A DNA stretch of 64,000 bases from an uncultured Lachnospiraceae bacterium (GCA_947086895.1 CAMUAR010000013.1:1-64000), one strand, 5' to 3'; positions 1 to 9,281 are shown, counted from the stretch's first letter. The notes: generated by a model from the sequence alone, not told the origin. Translations and numbers: made by a program.

Positions 1-89
1 GCTTTGTAGTATCAAGCATTTTTACATGCTCATGAATAATTCAGGTTTATATATTGCAAATTCTACAATCAATATAAATGAGGGATCAC

Positions 90-815
90 CTAATTTGTAA
101 ATAAAAACATTGCAATTCCAGCCGCAATTGTCAGATTAAGCGAGTCTACTTCGGAAGACTGCGGAATAATTACGCTTGTTCCTTCGGCAAGAAATGAATC
201 GTCAAGCCCTGTCGCCTCATTGCCGAATACAAGCGAGAACAATCTCCGTTTTGAATAATCTATTTTTGGCAGCAATTTTGTTCCATTTAACATAAAACAG
301 AACACTTCCTGATTCGGATTGTTTTTTCGGTAATCGGAAAAACTCTCAAAATATTCATGCCTGAGCCGGAACAGCGCTCCCATTGACGCGCGCACCACCT
401 TTGGATGAAACACATCAACTGCCGGACTGACAAACGCGATATCATGAATGCCAAAGCCGACTGCCGTGCGCAGAATTGTCCCGACATTCCCCATATTTCC
501 AGGATTTACAAGCACAATATGAGACTTTAAAGAGTCCAGTTTTTGTTTGTACTTTTCAAAAACTCCAACGACAAAAACATTTTCTTTATCGCTTAACCGC
601 GCAATCAATTTATCATTCGTCTGCACGGGAATCCCTTTTTCATCACACAGCAGTTTGATCTGTTTTAAATCGGTAAAAGAGGAATGAACGTACACTCCAA
701 GCACTTTCGCTGCCCCGCTTTTTATCAGCTCAATCGTTGGAAATGCCCCAAGTGTGTAAGAGTAATCTGCCGCTTTTTTATATGGCTTTACTGCCGTTTT
801 TTCCTGAATTTCCAT
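90..815 (-). CDS. SpoU/TrmH-family RNA 2'-O-methyltransferase
   Basis: 241 residues. The three SpoU signature motifs are in order: motif 1 (NPGNMGNVGTILR, about residues 104-116, with the conserved Asn and Arg), motif 2 (FGNEATGLDD, 197-206) and motif 3 (PQSSEVDSLNL, 218-228). The C-terminal 140 residues therefore form the knotted SAM-binding domain. Residues 1-95 resemble the substrate-binding region of RlmB/TrmH-like enzymes. Such proteins methylate the 2'-O of a ribose in tRNA or rRNA; the target cannot be read from the sequence. It lies 36 bp downstream of the phosphatase gene and may be co-transcribed with it. The start is less certain: the nearest purine-rich SD (AAAGGA) is about 14 nt upstream. 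Confidence 0.88.
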   Translation of the reverse strand: MEIQEKTAVKPYKKAADYSYTLGAFPTIELIKSGAAKVLGVYVHSSFTDLKQIKLLCDEKGIPVQTNDKLIARLSDKENVFVVGVFEKYKQKLDSLKSHIVLVNPGNMGNVGTILRTAVGFGIHDIAFVSPAVDVFHPKVVRASMGALFRLRHEYFESFSDYRKNNPNQEVFCFMLNGTKLLPKIDYSKRRLFSLVFGNEATGLDDSFLAEGTSVIIPQSSEVDSLNLTIAAGIAMFLFTN

Positions 816-851
816 CTTATGAATACAATCCTTTCGTCTGTTTTTTATCGT

Positions 852-2012
852 TTAACACATACTTATCTTCACATTTTTCCCCAACTGCGAAAGAATTCTC
901 TCCAGAGTTTCAACCGCCTTTAACTTTTCACCGAACTCAATATCAAGCCCTTGATGCGCCTCGTTGACTGCTCTTCCAAAATAAATATTGATATCGGTTG
1001 CCTCCTCAAACAAATAGTACGCCAGGGCGGCAACACCGTCCGTCCGCCGCGGCAGTTCCAGCGACAGCATTGGATTTTCCAAGTACTGTTCTCCAAATTT
1101 AACCAACTGCTGTAATGTGAGAACCCCCTCCGTCACAAGATCTGTTCCTTCCATGCGCGATATTGCCGGCACTTCGTCGGTCGCTGTATCCGAGAGAAGA
1201 ACCGACGGTTTTCCAAGATATTTTGACACGGTAGCCGCTGTCGTGCCGCCGCATACAATATGCCTTCCCTCCTTTCCGAAAAACAAGCGCAAAATCTTAT
1301 TGTCCTCATCTCTGTTTTCCGGTGGTCCTACCATTATATTTGCCGCGTTGCGGCTGCGCACCGCAAGCACCATAGCGGACGTATCGTCGTCGTTTTCTTC
1401 AAGACACAAGGAAAATGCCGCGTCCACCAACAGCGCAGCCATTTTCTGCGGCGCCATCCCCGGCTCGTACACCCGTTCTGCCAGATCAATAATTTCCTCT
1501 CTGCTCCATCCTGAAGTATTTGTTTTTCCAAGTCCTGCCGATGTCATACCGTCCGACATCAAAATCAGCAGATCTCCATCTTCAAGATAGATTGTACTTT
1601 CGTAAACTTCTTTGTTTTCTACAAAAATACGGCTTGAAGAATACGGCTTGTTTTTTCCGCGCCGCAGAAGAATCGCCATTGGATTGTCATACTGTACAAG
1701 ATGCGCAATGTTGTTTTCCACCTGCACCGCTGTAAATGTCGAATATGCAAGTTTGCGCTCCCTGCACATCGGCAGCGTTGAAGCAACCGTATAAACGCAC
1801 TCTTCAACCGGCAGTTTATGTGAAAGCATTGTCGCAAGAATTGTGGAAGTCAATGTTGCAAGAATATTCGCCTTAACGCCGCTTCCAAGCCCGTCCGACA
1901 GCACGACAGTCAATCGATCCTTCTCTCTTACAATATGAGAGGAATCCCCACATAATGTCTCTTGTTTTTTAATTAAACTTACTTTTCCGCATTCTATTAC
2001 TGTCTGAACCAT
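852..2012 (-). CDS. SpoIIE-type PP2C serine/threonine phosphatase
   Basis: 386 residues. PP2C/SpoIIE features are visible: Asp23 in a CGDSS motif, Asp40-Gly41 in LSDGLGSG, Asp154-Gly155 in LMSDGMTSAG, and a late acidic patch ENDDDTSA at 206-213. These are the expected metal-binding positions. Residues about 220-386 form a second domain that I do not recognise. There is no membrane segment, unlike true SpoIIE. The gene follows the hydrogenase-like sensor by 29 bp on the same strand. In Clostridia, group C sensory [FeFe] hydrogenases are commonly neighbours of such phosphatases, so a role in dephosphorylating a partner in response to the sensor is inferred. The start has GAGG just upstream, inside a short leader repeat. 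Confidence 0.82.
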   Translation of the reverse strand: MVQTVIECGKVSLIKKQETLCGDSSHIVREKDRLTVVLSDGLGSGVKANILATLTSTILATMLSHKLPVEECVYTVASTLPMCRERKLAYSTFTAVQVENNIAHLVQYDNPMAILLRRGKNKPYSSSRIFVENKEVYESTIYLEDGDLLILMSDGMTSAGLGKTNTSGWSREEIIDLAERVYEPGMAPQKMAALLVDAAFSLCLEENDDDTSAMVLAVRSRNAANIMVGPPENRDEDNKILRLFFGKEGRHIVCGGTTAATVSKYLGKPSVLLSDTATDEVPAISRMEGTDLVTEGVLTLQQLVKFGEQYLENPMLSLELPRRTDGVAALAYYLFEEATDINIYFGRAVNEAHQGLDIEFGEKLKAVETLERILSQLGKNVKISMC

Positions 2013-2050
2013 GTTTCCTCACATTCTGCTGCGTAAGCGGCTTATATTTC
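2013..2050 (-). repeat. leader repeat copy 1 (hairpin plus SD)
   Basis: Just upstream of the phosphatase start, the minus strand reads GCCGCTTACGCAGC (able to fold as a small imperfect hairpin), then AGAATGTGAGGAAAC and the ATG. The same arrangement, with related bases, precedes the genes starting at 9242, 28368, 46187 and 46878. It supplies the ribosome-binding site. Confidence 0.5.
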
Positions 2051-3748
2051 ATCTCGATCCATCATAATCGCTTCTTTTAAGTCTGCGACTGCAATTTTTG
2101 TCTCCGCCGCTGTCTCACCGAGCAGCGAGGCAATTTCCTGTACTGTGCGCAGCTGTTTTTCCACAATATCATCCGCCATATTTGCCGCCGCAAGTTTCGC
2201 TTTCATCGCCTGATTTTTTCGGTTCCGGTCTGCACTGATATCTTTCATAATACAGATAATACTGCTGCTGGACTTATCATATAGAAAGACTTGCTCGACA
2301 TAACAATTATACTCCGCAAGAAAGGCATTTTTCTTTACATTTTCAATATTGTTGATCATCATATTGACAAAATCAAACTCATCCAGGATTCTTGACACTG
2401 GTCCATTCATCACGTCCTCTGGCCGGACGCCGAAAAGTCTTGCCGCCGCCTCATTGATCTGCTGAACCTTCAAATCCATATCCACGGTTAAAATTGCATC
2501 CGGTGTAATATTGATAATCTGGTCGGAGAATGATTCTGCGCGCTCCTTCATAAACGGCAGACACATACTGATCTCCGCGCGATTCTGAAATACCGCAATC
2601 GCCTTTTTCCGACAATTTTCATAACCGCACATACCGCAGTTCAACTCGTCGGCTGGACTGTTTTTGCCCATCTTTTTTAAAATTGCAGTGATCTGCGCCT
2701 CGGTTGGCATCGGCGCTAAAACAACTTTTGCCTGATATACAGCAGCAGCGGATTCTTCCAATTCCTCCGTGAAATCAGAACATGCCGCCACGACAATTTC
2801 CCCTGCTGCCTTGTCTATGGCAGTTTCTTCTACACTGTGATAAGATGCTGCCAAACCCATTTTTTTTCTTCGGAAACTTGGTCCGCCAACACATCCTCCT
2901 CTGCATGCACTCATCTCGATAAAACAGCCCTTTAACTTTCCAGAAGCCACCTCATCAACCGCTTCCATACACGTTTCCAATCCGTCCATAGATACGTATG
3001 TAACGCCATTATGTTTTTCCATCGTCTTTAAAATTCCCCCAGTTACTGGGAAAAAGCGCGAAAGCATTGGCTCTTTTAAAATATCTGCTCCATCGTCTTC
3101 TTGTACTGGCGCGCTGGAGAACCATTCCTCCACCTCGTCAAATGTCAGTGCAAAATCAGTGTCCGATCCTTCTTCTGCCGCCTCTCCTTTTTTGGCAACA
3201 CACGGTCCGATAAAAACGACAACCGCCTGCTTATCCTGTTCCTTGATTCGCTTTGCCGCAACCTGCATCGGTGTTTTTACCGGCGCCAAAAAAGAAACTG
3301 CCTCCGGTCGGTGCTTGCACAAGTATGCATTGATCGCTGGACAGCACGACGAGATCCAAACCTTCTCCGGGTCTTTTGCAATCAGTTTTTCATATTCCTG
3401 TTTTACAATCCTCGCTCCCATTGCCGTCTCGACAAATTCTGAAAAACCAAGACTGTGCAGTATTCCTGCAAGCTTCGCAAGCGGCAGCCCAAAATATGCT
3501 GTGATGGAAGGCGCAACAAGCGCGTAGACACGTCTCCCCTCCGCAATCACACGGCGCACTGCCTGAAGTTCACTGATATCGCTTTTTGCCTTCTGCGGGC
3601 AAACAACGCTGCAATTTCCACATAAAATACATTCCTGTTCAATAATTCTCGCCTGATGCCCCGTTACCTCAATCGATTTTACCGGGCAATTTCTAACACA
3701 TTTATAACAGTTTTTACAATTTACTTCCTGGAATTCCAAAATTCCCAT
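2042..3748 (-). CDS. group C (HydS-like) sensory [FeFe]-hydrogenase with PAS domain
   Basis: 568 residues. Two [4Fe-4S] ferredoxin motifs lie at the N-terminus (Cys11/14/17/21 and Cys40/43/46/50). An H-cluster-type domain follows, with altered signatures: L1 SSCCPAI (Cys135/136; the usual Trp is Ile), L2 GPCVAKKGE (Cys183, Lys186, Glu189; the usual Met is Gly) and L3 EMSACRGGC (Cys282/286). Next comes a CxxC-x4-C-x16-C cluster domain (Cys371/374/379/396) and a PAS domain at about 405-520. There is no kinase domain. This order matches the group C putative sensory hydrogenases rather than catalytic ones. A cytoplasmic redox or H2 sensor acting through the downstream phosphatase is inferred. A well-matched promoter lies upstream. 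Confidence 0.82.
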   Translation of the reverse strand: MGILEFQEVNCKNCYKCVRNCPVKSIEVTGHQARIIEQECILCGNCSVVCPQKAKSDISELQAVRRVIAEGRRVYALVAPSITAYFGLPLAKLAGILHSLGFSEFVETAMGARIVKQEYEKLIAKDPEKVWISSCCPAINAYLCKHRPEAVSFLAPVKTPMQVAAKRIKEQDKQAVVVFIGPCVAKKGEAAEEGSDTDFALTFDEVEEWFSSAPVQEDDGADILKEPMLSRFFPVTGGILKTMEKHNGVTYVSMDGLETCMEAVDEVASGKLKGCFIEMSACRGGCVGGPSFRRKKMGLAASYHSVEETAIDKAAGEIVVAACSDFTEELEESAAAVYQAKVVLAPMPTEAQITAILKKMGKNSPADELNCGMCGYENCRKKAIAVFQNRAEISMCLPFMKERAESFSDQIINITPDAILTVDMDLKVQQINEAAARLFGVRPEDVMNGPVSRILDEFDFVNMMINNIENVKKNAFLAEYNCYVEQVFLYDKSSSSIICIMKDISADRNRKNQAMKAKLAAANMADDIVEKQLRTVQEIASLLGETAAETKIAVADLKEAIMMDRDEI

Positions 3749-3787
3749 CCAGCGTCCCGTCCTTTCTTGTTTTATTTTGTAGATAAT

Positions 3788-3817
3788 ATTATACTATACT
3801 GTCCTGTATTTTTGCAA
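3788..3817 (-). promoter_or_regulatory. sigma-A-type promoter for the hydrogenase-like sensor operon
   Basis: On the minus strand, TTGCAA (3817-3812) and TATAAT (3793-3788) are separated by 18 bp. The predicted transcript starts near 3781, leaving about 30 nt before the start codon. Confidence 0.6.
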
Positions 3818-4016
3818 TATTTTACAAAACAATCCATTGTAAAAAATCTTTGTAAAACAAACCTTAAAATCATTTTTCCGCTTTTTACACAATGCGTTTT
3901 TCTTTTCTTTTGACCTTATAATTTTTATAAAAATTGGATATTTCAGACAAGCCAGTTTATGATATACTAAATTCGACGGCATGTTTTCGTATGTTATAAT
4001 ATACTGGAGGTGTTCT

Positions 4017-4619
4017 ATGACAATCTTATATGAATTTCATAATAATCTTTATGTCAACCTGACAAACCGCTGCCCCTGCGCATGTACTTTTTGTCTGCGT
4101 CAAACTACGGATCATATGGGAGATTCCGGCAGTTTATGGCTGAAAGAAGAACCAACAGCGATACAAGTTATCAGCGAATTTTCAAAATTTTGTATGCCCA
4201 ATTACAATGAACTTGTGTTCTGTGGCTTTGGAGAACCAACCGAGGCACTTGATGTTTTATTAGACGTTGCCCGCTATGTAAAACATACTTGGCCATCTAT
4301 GCAGATCCGCATCAACACAAACGGTCTTGGAAGTCTTATCAATAACAGAGATATCGCTCCTTTGTTTCACGGTCTAATTGATCTTATCTCCATCAGCCTG
4401 AACACGCCAAACGCAGAGCGATATCTTGAATTGACGAAAAGCAAATTTGGAATTGGTTCCTTTCAGGCAATGTTGGATTTCGCACATAACTGCACAAAAT
4501 ATGTACCAAAGGTTGTTATGTCAACAGTTTCAACTACCATCACGCCAAAAGAGGAAGAACAATGCGCCGATCTCTGCAAACAGACCGGCGCCACCTACCG
4601 TATTCGACCTTTTGAATAG
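4017..4619 (+). CDS. TatD-associated radical SAM protein
   Basis: 200 residues from ATG 4017, chosen because GGAGG (4006-4010) lies 6 nt upstream; a longer in-frame start at 3981 has no such site. The radical SAM motif is Cys19-x3-Cys23-x2-Cys26 in NRCPCACTFC, followed by GFGEPTE, a typical SAM-contact Gly-Glu motif. Length and motif spacing match the small radical SAM family usually found beside TatD-type deoxyribonuclease genes. No tatD gene is present next to it here, and the next gene converges on it. It probably binds one [4Fe-4S] cluster and cleaves SAM; its substrate is unknown. Confidence 0.82.
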   Translation: MTILYEFHNNLYVNLTNRCPCACTFCLRQTTDHMGDSGSLWLKEEPTAIQVISEFSKFCMPNYNELVFCGFGEPTEALDVLLDVARYVKHTWPSMQIRINTNGLGSLINNRDIAPLFHGLIDLISISLNTPNAERYLELTKSKFGIGSFQAMLDFAHNCTKYVPKVVMSTVSTTITPKEEEQCADLCKQTGATYRIRPFE

Positions 4620-4745
4620 CCATCTTGTTTTTATTTCCAGGACGTATCTAAAAAATAAAAACGATTGATAAACTTGCTTGATTTTTCAAACATATTCAAA
4701 TTTGTTTTTTATAAATTTGTGAGATTTGAGATTATCAAAAATGCT

Positions 4746-5750
4746 TTAATTTGATGCTGATGTAGCCACACAGGAAGCCGCAATGCTTGCACTCACTGCG
4801 GCATACATTGCTGTTTCCTGTGCGATAATTGCTGAGAGAATATTAGAAACTGCCGCTGTATGTACCACAGATAAGCGTTTTCCTTCCATTCCAAATTCTC
4901 TTTCTGCAAGTACCGCGGCATACATTGCTCTCTGCTTGCGGCTAATGCTTCCAAGCGCGCCAAATCCCCGCTGCTTTGCAAGCCATTCATCAATCTCACA
5001 AATTAGCCTTGCCTTCTGCTGCGCACTGCCGTTCTCCAAAGCCAGTATTCCAAGTATCGGAAGTTCATTTCTCGTTCCGTATCTGCATCCTTCTTTCTTT
5101 AGATATTGATACAGTTCCACTACCTTTTCGCATTTCTCCTCCGGGGAATTTCCGCATAACACTAAAACTTCACACAGCGACTGCACTGCATCCGCAGAAG
5201 CAAAACTTTTCTTTAAGATTTTATAACATCCCTCCATCTCAAAAATAAGACGTTCATCGCCTTTTTCTGACAAAGCAAGAAGCGCACAAAATGCACTGTC
5301 CTCTTTTGAGGTCAAAAACGGATGCTCTGCCTGCATCAGTTTATAAATATGCCGCGTCCGCGTTACAATCTCCTGATAATTTTCCTGTTTTGCCAATTTT
5401 GCAAGCACCATGGCAGCAAGCACCAAATACTCTGAACTCCAAAAATCTTTTTTCAATAGTTCATACAGAAAAAGCCCTTCCTCCAAAGAATCTTCTGGGT
5501 TCCCACTTGTCGCCATTATCGATGCGACCGCCGGGCGAATATTTCCGCGGAAATTTGAAAATACGCTGACTCTGTTTTTCAACAGTCTCTTGCACTCTTC
5601 TAACTGTGAGATATCTACTGTCAGATCATCTGCACTATAGATCCCTGCACATGCAAGGTGAATCAATCCGCCCTCCCACGAAAAAACACTTTTTACACGT
5701 CCCCGATTATCCATCAATAATTCACAACGTTGTAATGTCTGGTGATCCAT
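4746..5750 (-). CDS. DUF4003-like helical protein
   Basis: 334 residues from the ATG at 5750, chosen for the GAGGAG about 5 nt upstream; the frame stays open for 40 codons further without a good SD. The protein is mostly alpha-helical, with no signal peptide or membrane segment. The FSNFRGNIRPAVASI stretch (about residue 60) and the Leu/Glu-rich repeats after it resemble the DUF4003 family of Firmicutes. Function is unknown in the family. Recognition is from memory of the family pattern, so the name is tentative; that this is a real gene is well supported. It lies alone, downstream of the terminator of the decarboxylase operon. Confidence 0.68.
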   Translation of the reverse strand: MDHQTLQRCELLMDNRGRVKSVFSWEGGLIHLACAGIYSADDLTVDISQLEECKRLLKNRVSVFSNFRGNIRPAVASIMATSGNPEDSLEEGLFLYELLKKDFWSSEYLVLAAMVLAKLAKQENYQEIVTRTRHIYKLMQAEHPFLTSKEDSAFCALLALSEKGDERLIFEMEGCYKILKKSFASADAVQSLCEVLVLCGNSPEEKCEKVVELYQYLKKEGCRYGTRNELPILGILALENGSAQQKARLICEIDEWLAKQRGFGALGSISRKQRAMYAAVLAEREFGMEGKRLSVVHTAAVSNILSAIIAQETAMYAAVSASIAASCVATSASN

Positions 5751-6154
5751 ACTGCTCCTCTTTCCTGCGCCGCACTTTACTGATAAAAGGTTTGGTGCAG
5801 CGCGGATACAAACCTTTATCGCAAGTTTCTTATGCACAGTCTGCCATAGACCAAGAATTGCCCGACGCAAACTGGCACGGCAGGAAAAACAAAAACATAA
5901 ATCTGACGAAAAGATATCTTTTACTTTTCAACCGCAAACAGACAGATATCACGATAAAATATCAGAATTCCCGCCTTCGATTATTTTAAATAAAGCTTTA
6001 TCTAGATCCATTATAATACAATTCTCGGAAAATTGCATTATATTTTAAAAACTTTTTAAAAATAAATAATTTTTCTTTCTTGATTCAGAATATTTATGTG
6101 ACTTTTCCTCTGCATTGAGTCTGCTTGCTTTTCCTTTGACCGTTCGTGTGCAAA
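5751..6154. other. intergenic region, no gene seen
   Basis: AT-rich spacer between the decarboxylase operon terminator and the DUF4003-like gene. Two TATAAT hexamers occur on the minus strand (6015-6010 and 6042-6037), but neither has a convincing -35. No credible coding frame or RNA gene was seen. Confidence 0.5.
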
Positions 6155-6187
6155 AAAGAGAAGACATGTAAAACATGCCTCCTCTTT
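6155..6187 (-). terminator. intrinsic terminator of the decarboxylase operon
   Basis: A 15-bp stem (6155-6169 with 6173-6187, two G-U pairs read on the minus strand) with a 3-nt loop, followed on the minus strand by a T-run. It lies 24 bp after the stop of the last operon gene. T-runs on both sides make it potentially bidirectional. Confidence 0.88.
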
Positions 6188-6210
6188 TTGTCTTTGATCT
6201 TCTTAATAAT

Positions 6211-7623
6211 TTACACTGGATAAGCTTTATTTGCAGTATCCGCCGCAGTTACATCAACCTTCTCCTGCTGCGCCTGACGATACTTGAAAAATTCCATTGC
6301 CACCTGCGGGAACAGTGCGTAAGACAATACATCCTCGTCCTGCTGCTTCCATGCTGCAATCTCTTTCTCAAACTCTGCAAGCTGCGGTTTCAACATATCT
6401 GCTGGACGGCAGGTGATCGGCTTTGTATCGCCAATACACTTTTTCTGTATTTCTTTATTAAACGGCTTAACTGTCTCTCCAAACTCTCCTGCAAGCACTT
6501 TCTTTGATTCTTTTGTCACCATCTTATAGCGCTCGCCCTGCAGTACATTGAGCACAGCCTGAGTTCCGACAATCTGTGAAGACGGTGTGACAAGCGGCGG
6601 CTCGCCAAAATCTTTGCGCACTCTTGGAATCTCCTCAAGCACCTGATAATACTTATCCTCTGCATGCGCTTCCTTCAACTGGGACACAAGGTTCGACAAC
6701 ATACCGCCTGGTACCTGATACAAAAGAGTTTTGATATTTACGCCCATTACTTTTGGATTGAGCAGTCCAGTCTTTAACGCTTCCTCCTGCATTGGACGGA
6801 AATAATCCGCAATTTCAGCCAGAAGATTCTGGTCAAGCCCAGTATCGTACTCTGTGCCGCGGAATGTCTCTACCATAACCTCAGTTGCAGGCTGACTTGT
6901 CCCCATTGCAAACGGCGACATCGCGGTATCGATAATATCTGCGCCCGCCTCAACGGATTTTAAGTAAGTCATCGACGCAACGCCGGAAGTATAGTGGGTA
7001 TGCATCTCTATCGGAAGCTTTGTACCTGCTTTCAGCGCCTTTACAAGTTTTGTCGCCTCGTAAGGAACAAGCAGACCAGCCATATCCTTAATACAGATCG
7101 AATCTGCGCCCATCTCCTCAATCTGCTTTGCCATCTTGGTCCAGTATTCCAATGTATATGCGTCGCCAAGCGTGTAGGAAAGCGCAATCTGCGCATGTCC
7201 CTTCTCCTTATTTGCAGCTTTCACCGCGGTCTTTAAGTTCCGAAGATCGTTAAAACAATCAAAAATACGAATAATATCAATGCCATTTGCGATGGACTTT
7301 TGTACAAAATATTCTACTACATCATCTGCATAATGATTGTAGCCAAGAATATTCTGACCGCGGAACAACATTTGAAGTTTCGTGTTCTTAAATCCTGCAC
7401 GCAGCTTGCGGAGCCTTTCCCACGGGTCTTCCTTCAGAAAGCGGAGGGATGCATCAAAGGTTGCACCGCCCCAGCACTCCACGGCATGATAACCTACTTT
7501 GTCCATCTTATCGACAATCGGAAGCATCTGCTCTGTTGACATTCTCGTCGCAATCAAAGACTGGTGGGCGTCACGCAGAACTGTCTCCGTAATTTTTAAA
7601 GGTTTTTTCACCTGTTCAGCCAT
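6211..7623 (-). CDS. oadA: oxaloacetate decarboxylase alpha / pyruvate carboxylase B-type carboxyltransferase
   Basis: 470 residues from ATG 7623, with TGGAG about 7 nt upstream; earlier Met codons lack spacing to an SD. Family markers are TVLRDAHQSL near the N-terminus (metal-binding Asp), DSICIKDMAGLL (the carboxylation-site Lys of the 5S/pyruvate carboxylase family) and MHTHYTSG (metal-binding His pair). The usual C-terminal biotin domain is absent and is supplied by the separate carrier protein encoded at 8892-9242. Reaction by family: transfer of CO2 between carboxybiotin and pyruvate/oxaloacetate. Last gene of a five-gene operon that also encodes a second, unrelated carboxyltransferase. 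Confidence 0.9.
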   Translation of the reverse strand: MAEQVKKPLKITETVLRDAHQSLIATRMSTEQMLPIVDKMDKVGYHAVECWGGATFDASLRFLKEDPWERLRKLRAGFKNTKLQMLFRGQNILGYNHYADDVVEYFVQKSIANGIDIIRIFDCFNDLRNLKTAVKAANKEKGHAQIALSYTLGDAYTLEYWTKMAKQIEEMGADSICIKDMAGLLVPYEATKLVKALKAGTKLPIEMHTHYTSGVASMTYLKSVEAGADIIDTAMSPFAMGTSQPATEVMVETFRGTEYDTGLDQNLLAEIADYFRPMQEEALKTGLLNPKVMGVNIKTLLYQVPGGMLSNLVSQLKEAHAEDKYYQVLEEIPRVRKDFGEPPLVTPSSQIVGTQAVLNVLQGERYKMVTKESKKVLAGEFGETVKPFNKEIQKKCIGDTKPITCRPADMLKPQLAEFEKEIAAWKQQDEDVLSYALFPQVAMEFFKYRQAQQEKVDVTAADTANKAYPV

Positions 7624-7719
7624 TTTAATCTCCATTCTGGAGCGTTTTGGCAGCACAAATTTTAGATCTGTGCAAATCTATGACGCTCCGGCATAAATTT
7701 TCCTTATAAATAAAATTAT

Positions 7720-8877
7720 TTAAACTCCAAAAATTGCCATAAACACACCGGCAGCTACTGCTGTACCGATAACGCCGGCAACATTCGGTCCCATCGCGTG
7801 CATCAGCAGGAAGTTTGTCGGATCTGCCTCTGAACCTACTTTTTGTGATACGCGCGCTGCCATCGGAACTGCGGACACACCAGCAGAGCCAATCAGAGGA
7901 TTTACCTTTCCATGCGTCGCTTTGCACATCAATTTTCCAAACATCACACCTGCCGCTGTTCCAAGTGCAAACGCAATCAGACCAAGCGCAACAATCTTTA
8001 ATGTATCCCATTTTAAGAATGCTTCTGCGCTTGTCGTTGCACCGACGGAAGTTCCAAGCAAAATAACGACAATGTACATCAGAGCGTTTGACGCTGTCTC
8101 CGTCAACTGTTTTACAACACCGCTCTCACGGAACAAATTTCCAAGCATCAACATACCGACAAGCGGAGCTGTGGACGGAAGAATAAGTACGACAACGATG
8201 GTAACAATAATCGGGAACAGTATTCTTTCAAGCTTGGAAACCGGACGCAGCTGCTCCATCTTAATTTTGCGCTCCTCCTCCGTTGTCAACAGCTTCATAA
8301 TCGGCGGCTGAATAATTGGGACAAGCGACATATACGAGTACGCCGCGACCGCAATCGGTCCCATGTATTCTGTCTGCCCAAGCTTTCCGGCAAGGAAGAT
8401 TGAGGTAGGTCCATCCGCACCTCCGATAATGGAGATTGCAGCGGCTGCTTTATCGCCAAATCCCATTAAAATCGCCATTAAATAAGCTCCAAAAATACCA
8501 ATCTGAGCTGCTGCACCAAGCAGAAAGCTCGCTGGATTGGCAATGAGCGGTCCGAAATCGGTCATTGCTCCAACGCCCATAAAAATCAAGGACGGCAAGA
8601 TACTCCACTCATCCAGCAGATAAAAATAATGAAGAAGCCCACCCGCATGTTCAATGCCAAATTCATCCACATAAGGCGAAGCCATAATTGCCGGATACAT
8701 ATTTACCAAAAGCATACCAAATGAGATTGGAACCAGCAAAAGCGGCTCGTATCCCTTTTTGATCGCAAGATATAAGAAAACCAGTGCGACAAAGATCATC
8801 AGGACATTGCCCCAGTTCAAGGAGGCAAACGCTGTCTGTTTCGCAAGATTTTCCAATGTTTCAGCTACATAACTCAT
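7720..8877 (-). CDS. oadB: sodium-translocating decarboxylase beta subunit (OadB/MmdB/GcdB)
   Basis: 385 residues, highly hydrophobic with about nine membrane segments. The family signature GGADGPTSIF lies at 152-161, with Asp155 as the expected sodium-coupling acidic residue. A second conserved region near the C-terminus (FLLMHAMGPNVAGVIG) is also typical. The subunit decarboxylates carboxybiotin inside the membrane and moves Na+ outward. It begins 14 bp after the biotin carrier gene and is followed by the oadA-type gene after about 96 bp. The channel can serve any biotin-dependent decarboxylase, so the substrate depends on which carboxyltransferase is attached. Confidence 0.95.
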   Translation of the reverse strand: MSYVAETLENLAKQTAFASLNWGNVLMIFVALVFLYLAIKKGYEPLLLVPISFGMLLVNMYPAIMASPYVDEFGIEHAGGLLHYFYLLDEWSILPSLIFMGVGAMTDFGPLIANPASFLLGAAAQIGIFGAYLMAILMGFGDKAAAAISIIGGADGPTSIFLAGKLGQTEYMGPIAVAAYSYMSLVPIIQPPIMKLLTTEEERKIKMEQLRPVSKLERILFPIIVTIVVVLILPSTAPLVGMLMLGNLFRESGVVKQLTETASNALMYIVVILLGTSVGATTSAEAFLKWDTLKIVALGLIAFALGTAAGVMFGKLMCKATHGKVNPLIGSAGVSAVPMAARVSQKVGSEADPTNFLLMHAMGPNVAGVIGTAVAAGVFMAIFGV

Positions 8878-8891
8878 CTAGTTACCTCCAC

Positions 8892-9242
8892 TTAGTTCAT
8901 CGTTGCGAGTACTTCCCCGGCCTCCACACTTGCACCTACGGAAGCATTAACGCTCGCGATCGTACCATCCTGCGGCGCAACAATCTCATTCTCCATCTTC
9001 ATAGCCTCAAGCACAAGAACCGCCTCGCCCTTCTTGACAGCCTTTCCAGCTGCTGCTTTGATCGCAAGGATCTTGCCAGGCATCGGAGCTGTAATCTTAA
9101 CGCTTCCCTGCGCACCAGCTGCCGCTTTCGGAGCCGCCTTTGGTGCTGCTTTCGGTGCTGCTGCAACAGGTGCTCCTTCTGCCGCCTCATCAACCGTTAC
9201 ATCATAGACATTGCCATTCACTGTAATTGTATAATTTTTCAT
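8892..9242 (-). CDS. biotin carboxyl carrier protein of the membrane decarboxylase
   Basis: 116 residues from ATG 9242; GGAGG lies 5 nt upstream and overlaps an alternative Met four codons earlier. The biotinyl domain ends with the EAMKMEN motif (biotinylated Lys82). An Ala/Pro/Lys-rich flexible linker (about residues 24-45) joins it to a short beta-strand N-terminus. The biotin arm shuttles CO2 from the cytoplasmic carboxyltransferases to the OadB-type membrane subunit. It corresponds to MmdC, the GcdC biotin domain, or 1.3S of transcarboxylase. Confidence 0.95.
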   Translation of the reverse strand: MKNYTITVNGNVYDVTVDEAAEGAPVAAAPKAAPKAAPKAAAGAQGSVKITAPMPGKILAIKAAAGKAVKKGEAVLVLEAMKMENEIVAPQDGTIASVNASVGASVEAGEVLATMN

Positions 9243-9281
9243 GTTTTCCTCCATTTCGCCGTACAGGCATTTTAATTAAGG
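9243..9281 (-). repeat. leader repeat copy 2 (hairpin plus SD)
   Basis: Before the biotin carrier start, the minus strand reads TTAATTAAAATGCC, then TGTACGGCGAAATGGAGG. GCC/GGC can pair over a short loop, followed by the SD. It is closely similar to the copy before cmk (28369-28408), including the AATTAAAATGCC start. Confidence 0.55.
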
